Below, one piece after another: positions 63,101-64,000 of a DNA stretch of 64,000 nt. The stretch comes from Hydractinia symbiolongicarpus. Its lineage: Eukaryota > Cnidaria > Hydrozoa > Anthoathecata > Hydractiniidae. Both the position numbers and the translations under genes were made by a program. Each line of letters opens with the position of its first letter. Positions within the stretch are counted from its first letter, which is position 1. The stretch covers positions 1,302,001 through 1,366,000 of the forward strand of contig NC_079877.1 in the NCBI RefSeq assembly GCF_029227915.1, read 5' to 3'. The notes beneath the pieces are model-generated. The model was not told where the DNA came from and did not search any database. It saw nothing but the letters and a program-made list of their open reading frames with translations.

Positions 63101-64000
63101 CTAAAACGCATGAGACTTGTAGTTTTCAAAAATGTTTTCATTTTTGATGAGACGCTGAATAAAAGAAGTTTAATCGCCGGCTAACGAAAACCCGCGATTT
63201 CCCGTAAATCCCGGACTCCGCCCGTATAGTCAAAAGTATACAAAGAAAGTACCCAGGAAGTAAACTCATTTCCCGAACGATTTTTTAAATTATTTTTTCA
63301 CCACTAAAACGCATGAGACATGTAGTTTTCAAAAGTGTTTTCAGTTTTGATGAGACACTGAATAAAAGAAGTTTAATCGCCGGCAAACGAAAACCCGCGA
63401 TTTCCCGAAAATCCCGGACTCGGCCCGTATAGTCAAAAGTATACAAAGAAAGTACTTAGGGAGTAAACTCATTTCCCGAACGATTTTTGAAATTATTTTT
63501 TCACCACTAAAACGCATGAGACATGTAGTTTTCAAAAATGTTTTCAGTTTTGATGAGACGCTGAATAAAAGAAGTTTAATCGCCGGCAAACGAAAACCTG
63601 TGATTTCCCGTAAATCCCGGACTCGCCCGTATAGTCAAAAGTATACAAAGAAAGTACCCAGGAAGTAAACTCATTTCCCGAACGATTTTTTAAATTATTT
63701 TTTCACCACTAAAACGCATAAGACTTGTAGTTTTCAAAAATGTTTTCATTTTTGATGAGACGCTGAATAAAAGAAGTTTAATCGCCGGCAAACGAAAACC
63801 CGCGATTTCCCGTAAATCCTGGACTCGGCCCGTATAGTCTAAAGCATACAAAGAAAGTACTTAGGGAGTAAACTCATTTCCTGAACGATTTTTAAAATTA
63901 GTTTTTCACCACTAAAACGCATGAGACTTGCAGTTTTCAAAAGTGTTTTCAGTTTTGATGAGACGCTGAATAAAAGAAGTTTAATCGCCGGCAAACTAAA
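63101..64000 (+). repeat. Last full monomers and a partial monomer at window end
   Basis: Four or so ordinary monomers, one with a 2-base loss in ACTCGCCCGTATAG near 63622, one with GTCTAAAGCATAC near 63837, then the partial last monomer starting at 63959. The array continues beyond the window. Satellite only. Confidence 0.88.

Larger units (their letters stand above)
1..64000 (+). repeat. 203-bp satellite DNA array, head to tail, spanning the whole window
   Basis: The same unit of about 203 bp recurs from the first to the last base, always in the same orientation. Marker words such as TGAGACGCTGAATAAAAG, TAATCGCCGGCAAACG, CCCGTAAATCCCGGACTCGG, TTCCCGAACGATTTTTTAAA and CACCACTAAAACGCATGAG appear once per unit in fixed order. 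Spacing of rare variants is almost always a multiple of 203, give or take 1-2. The start-to-start distance from 1 to 63959 fits about 316 monomers, two of them shortened to 114 bp. No unique sequence, gene or transposon interrupts it. Satellites of this design usually form centromeric or pericentromeric heterochromatin; that role is inferred. Subrepeats of a ribosomal spacer are a less likely alternative because 64 kb contains no rRNA sequence. I do not recognise the family or the species. Confidence 0.98.

Noticed and set aside
1-64000. CRISPR array
   Set aside because: The period is constant, but the whole 203 bp is repeated. There are no short repeats with unique spacers and no cas genes.
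1-64000. rDNA intergenic spacer subrepeats
   Set aside because: Subrepeats of this length occur in rDNA spacers, but no 18S, 5.8S, 25S/28S or 5S sequence appears in 64 kb. Not formally excluded for a very long spacer.
1-64000. tRNA or other structured RNA genes hidden in the repeat
   Set aside because: I see no A and B box pair, no cloverleaf and no known RNA motif. The two dyads have short arms and fit DNA symmetry better than an RNA gene.

Overview
The whole 64 kb window is one uninterrupted, head-to-tail satellite DNA array. The basic unit is about 203 bp, roughly 38% G+C by hand count, and unusually rich in CpG (about 13 per monomer). Taking the word TGAGACGCTG as monomer start, the first monomer begins at 1 and the last, cut by the window edge, begins at 63959. 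Allowing for two truncated monomers of 114 bp, this spacing fits about 316 monomers with a net loss of only about 12 bases to small indels. All copies I read lie in the same orientation. I found no protein-coding gene, RNA gene, transposon or unique sequence, and the array runs off both ends.

Long tandem satellite arrays of this kind are typical of centromeric or pericentromeric heterochromatin in plants or animals. I do not recognise the monomer family and cannot name a species. Many recurrent variants look like CpG decay (C to T, or G to A on the other strand), which suggests a genome with CpG methylation.

Layout: (A) 1-4610 and 15017-19829 are two near-identical copies of a block about 15 kb apart, the second carrying one extra monomer. 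(B) 4581-15016 is a mosaic of 6-, 7-, 8-, 9-, 10-, 14-, 17- and 19-monomer spacings. It holds seven of the eight monomers with a perfect 9-bp-arm GC-rich dyad; the eighth is at window start. (C) 19830-32000 is built from modules marked by a CGGACAC variant at multiples of 203 bp, including 9-mer and 5-mer tandem duplications. (D) 32000-38190 has tandem 5-mers (1015 bp) and 3-mers (608 bp). (E) 38190-41993 is a 2143-bp higher-order repeat containing a 114-bp truncated monomer, present twice. (F) 41994-44930 has a 1420-bp repeat and dimers. (G) 44930-48330 is a 6-mer higher-order repeat. (H) 48331-54542 is a 17-mer spacing (3450 bp) around a 608-bp triplet. (I) 54543-58780 is an 8-mer (1623 bp) repeated about 2.6 times. 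(J) 58160-63100 is an 11-mer (2234 bp) repeated about twice, followed by a dimer. 63100-64000 is ordinary monomers.

Each monomer carries two dyad elements: a GC-rich one near its first third, and an AT-rich one spanning the monomer boundary. The short open reading frames are by-products of the repeat. 203 is not divisible by 3, and their lengths follow single-base variants at one TAA.
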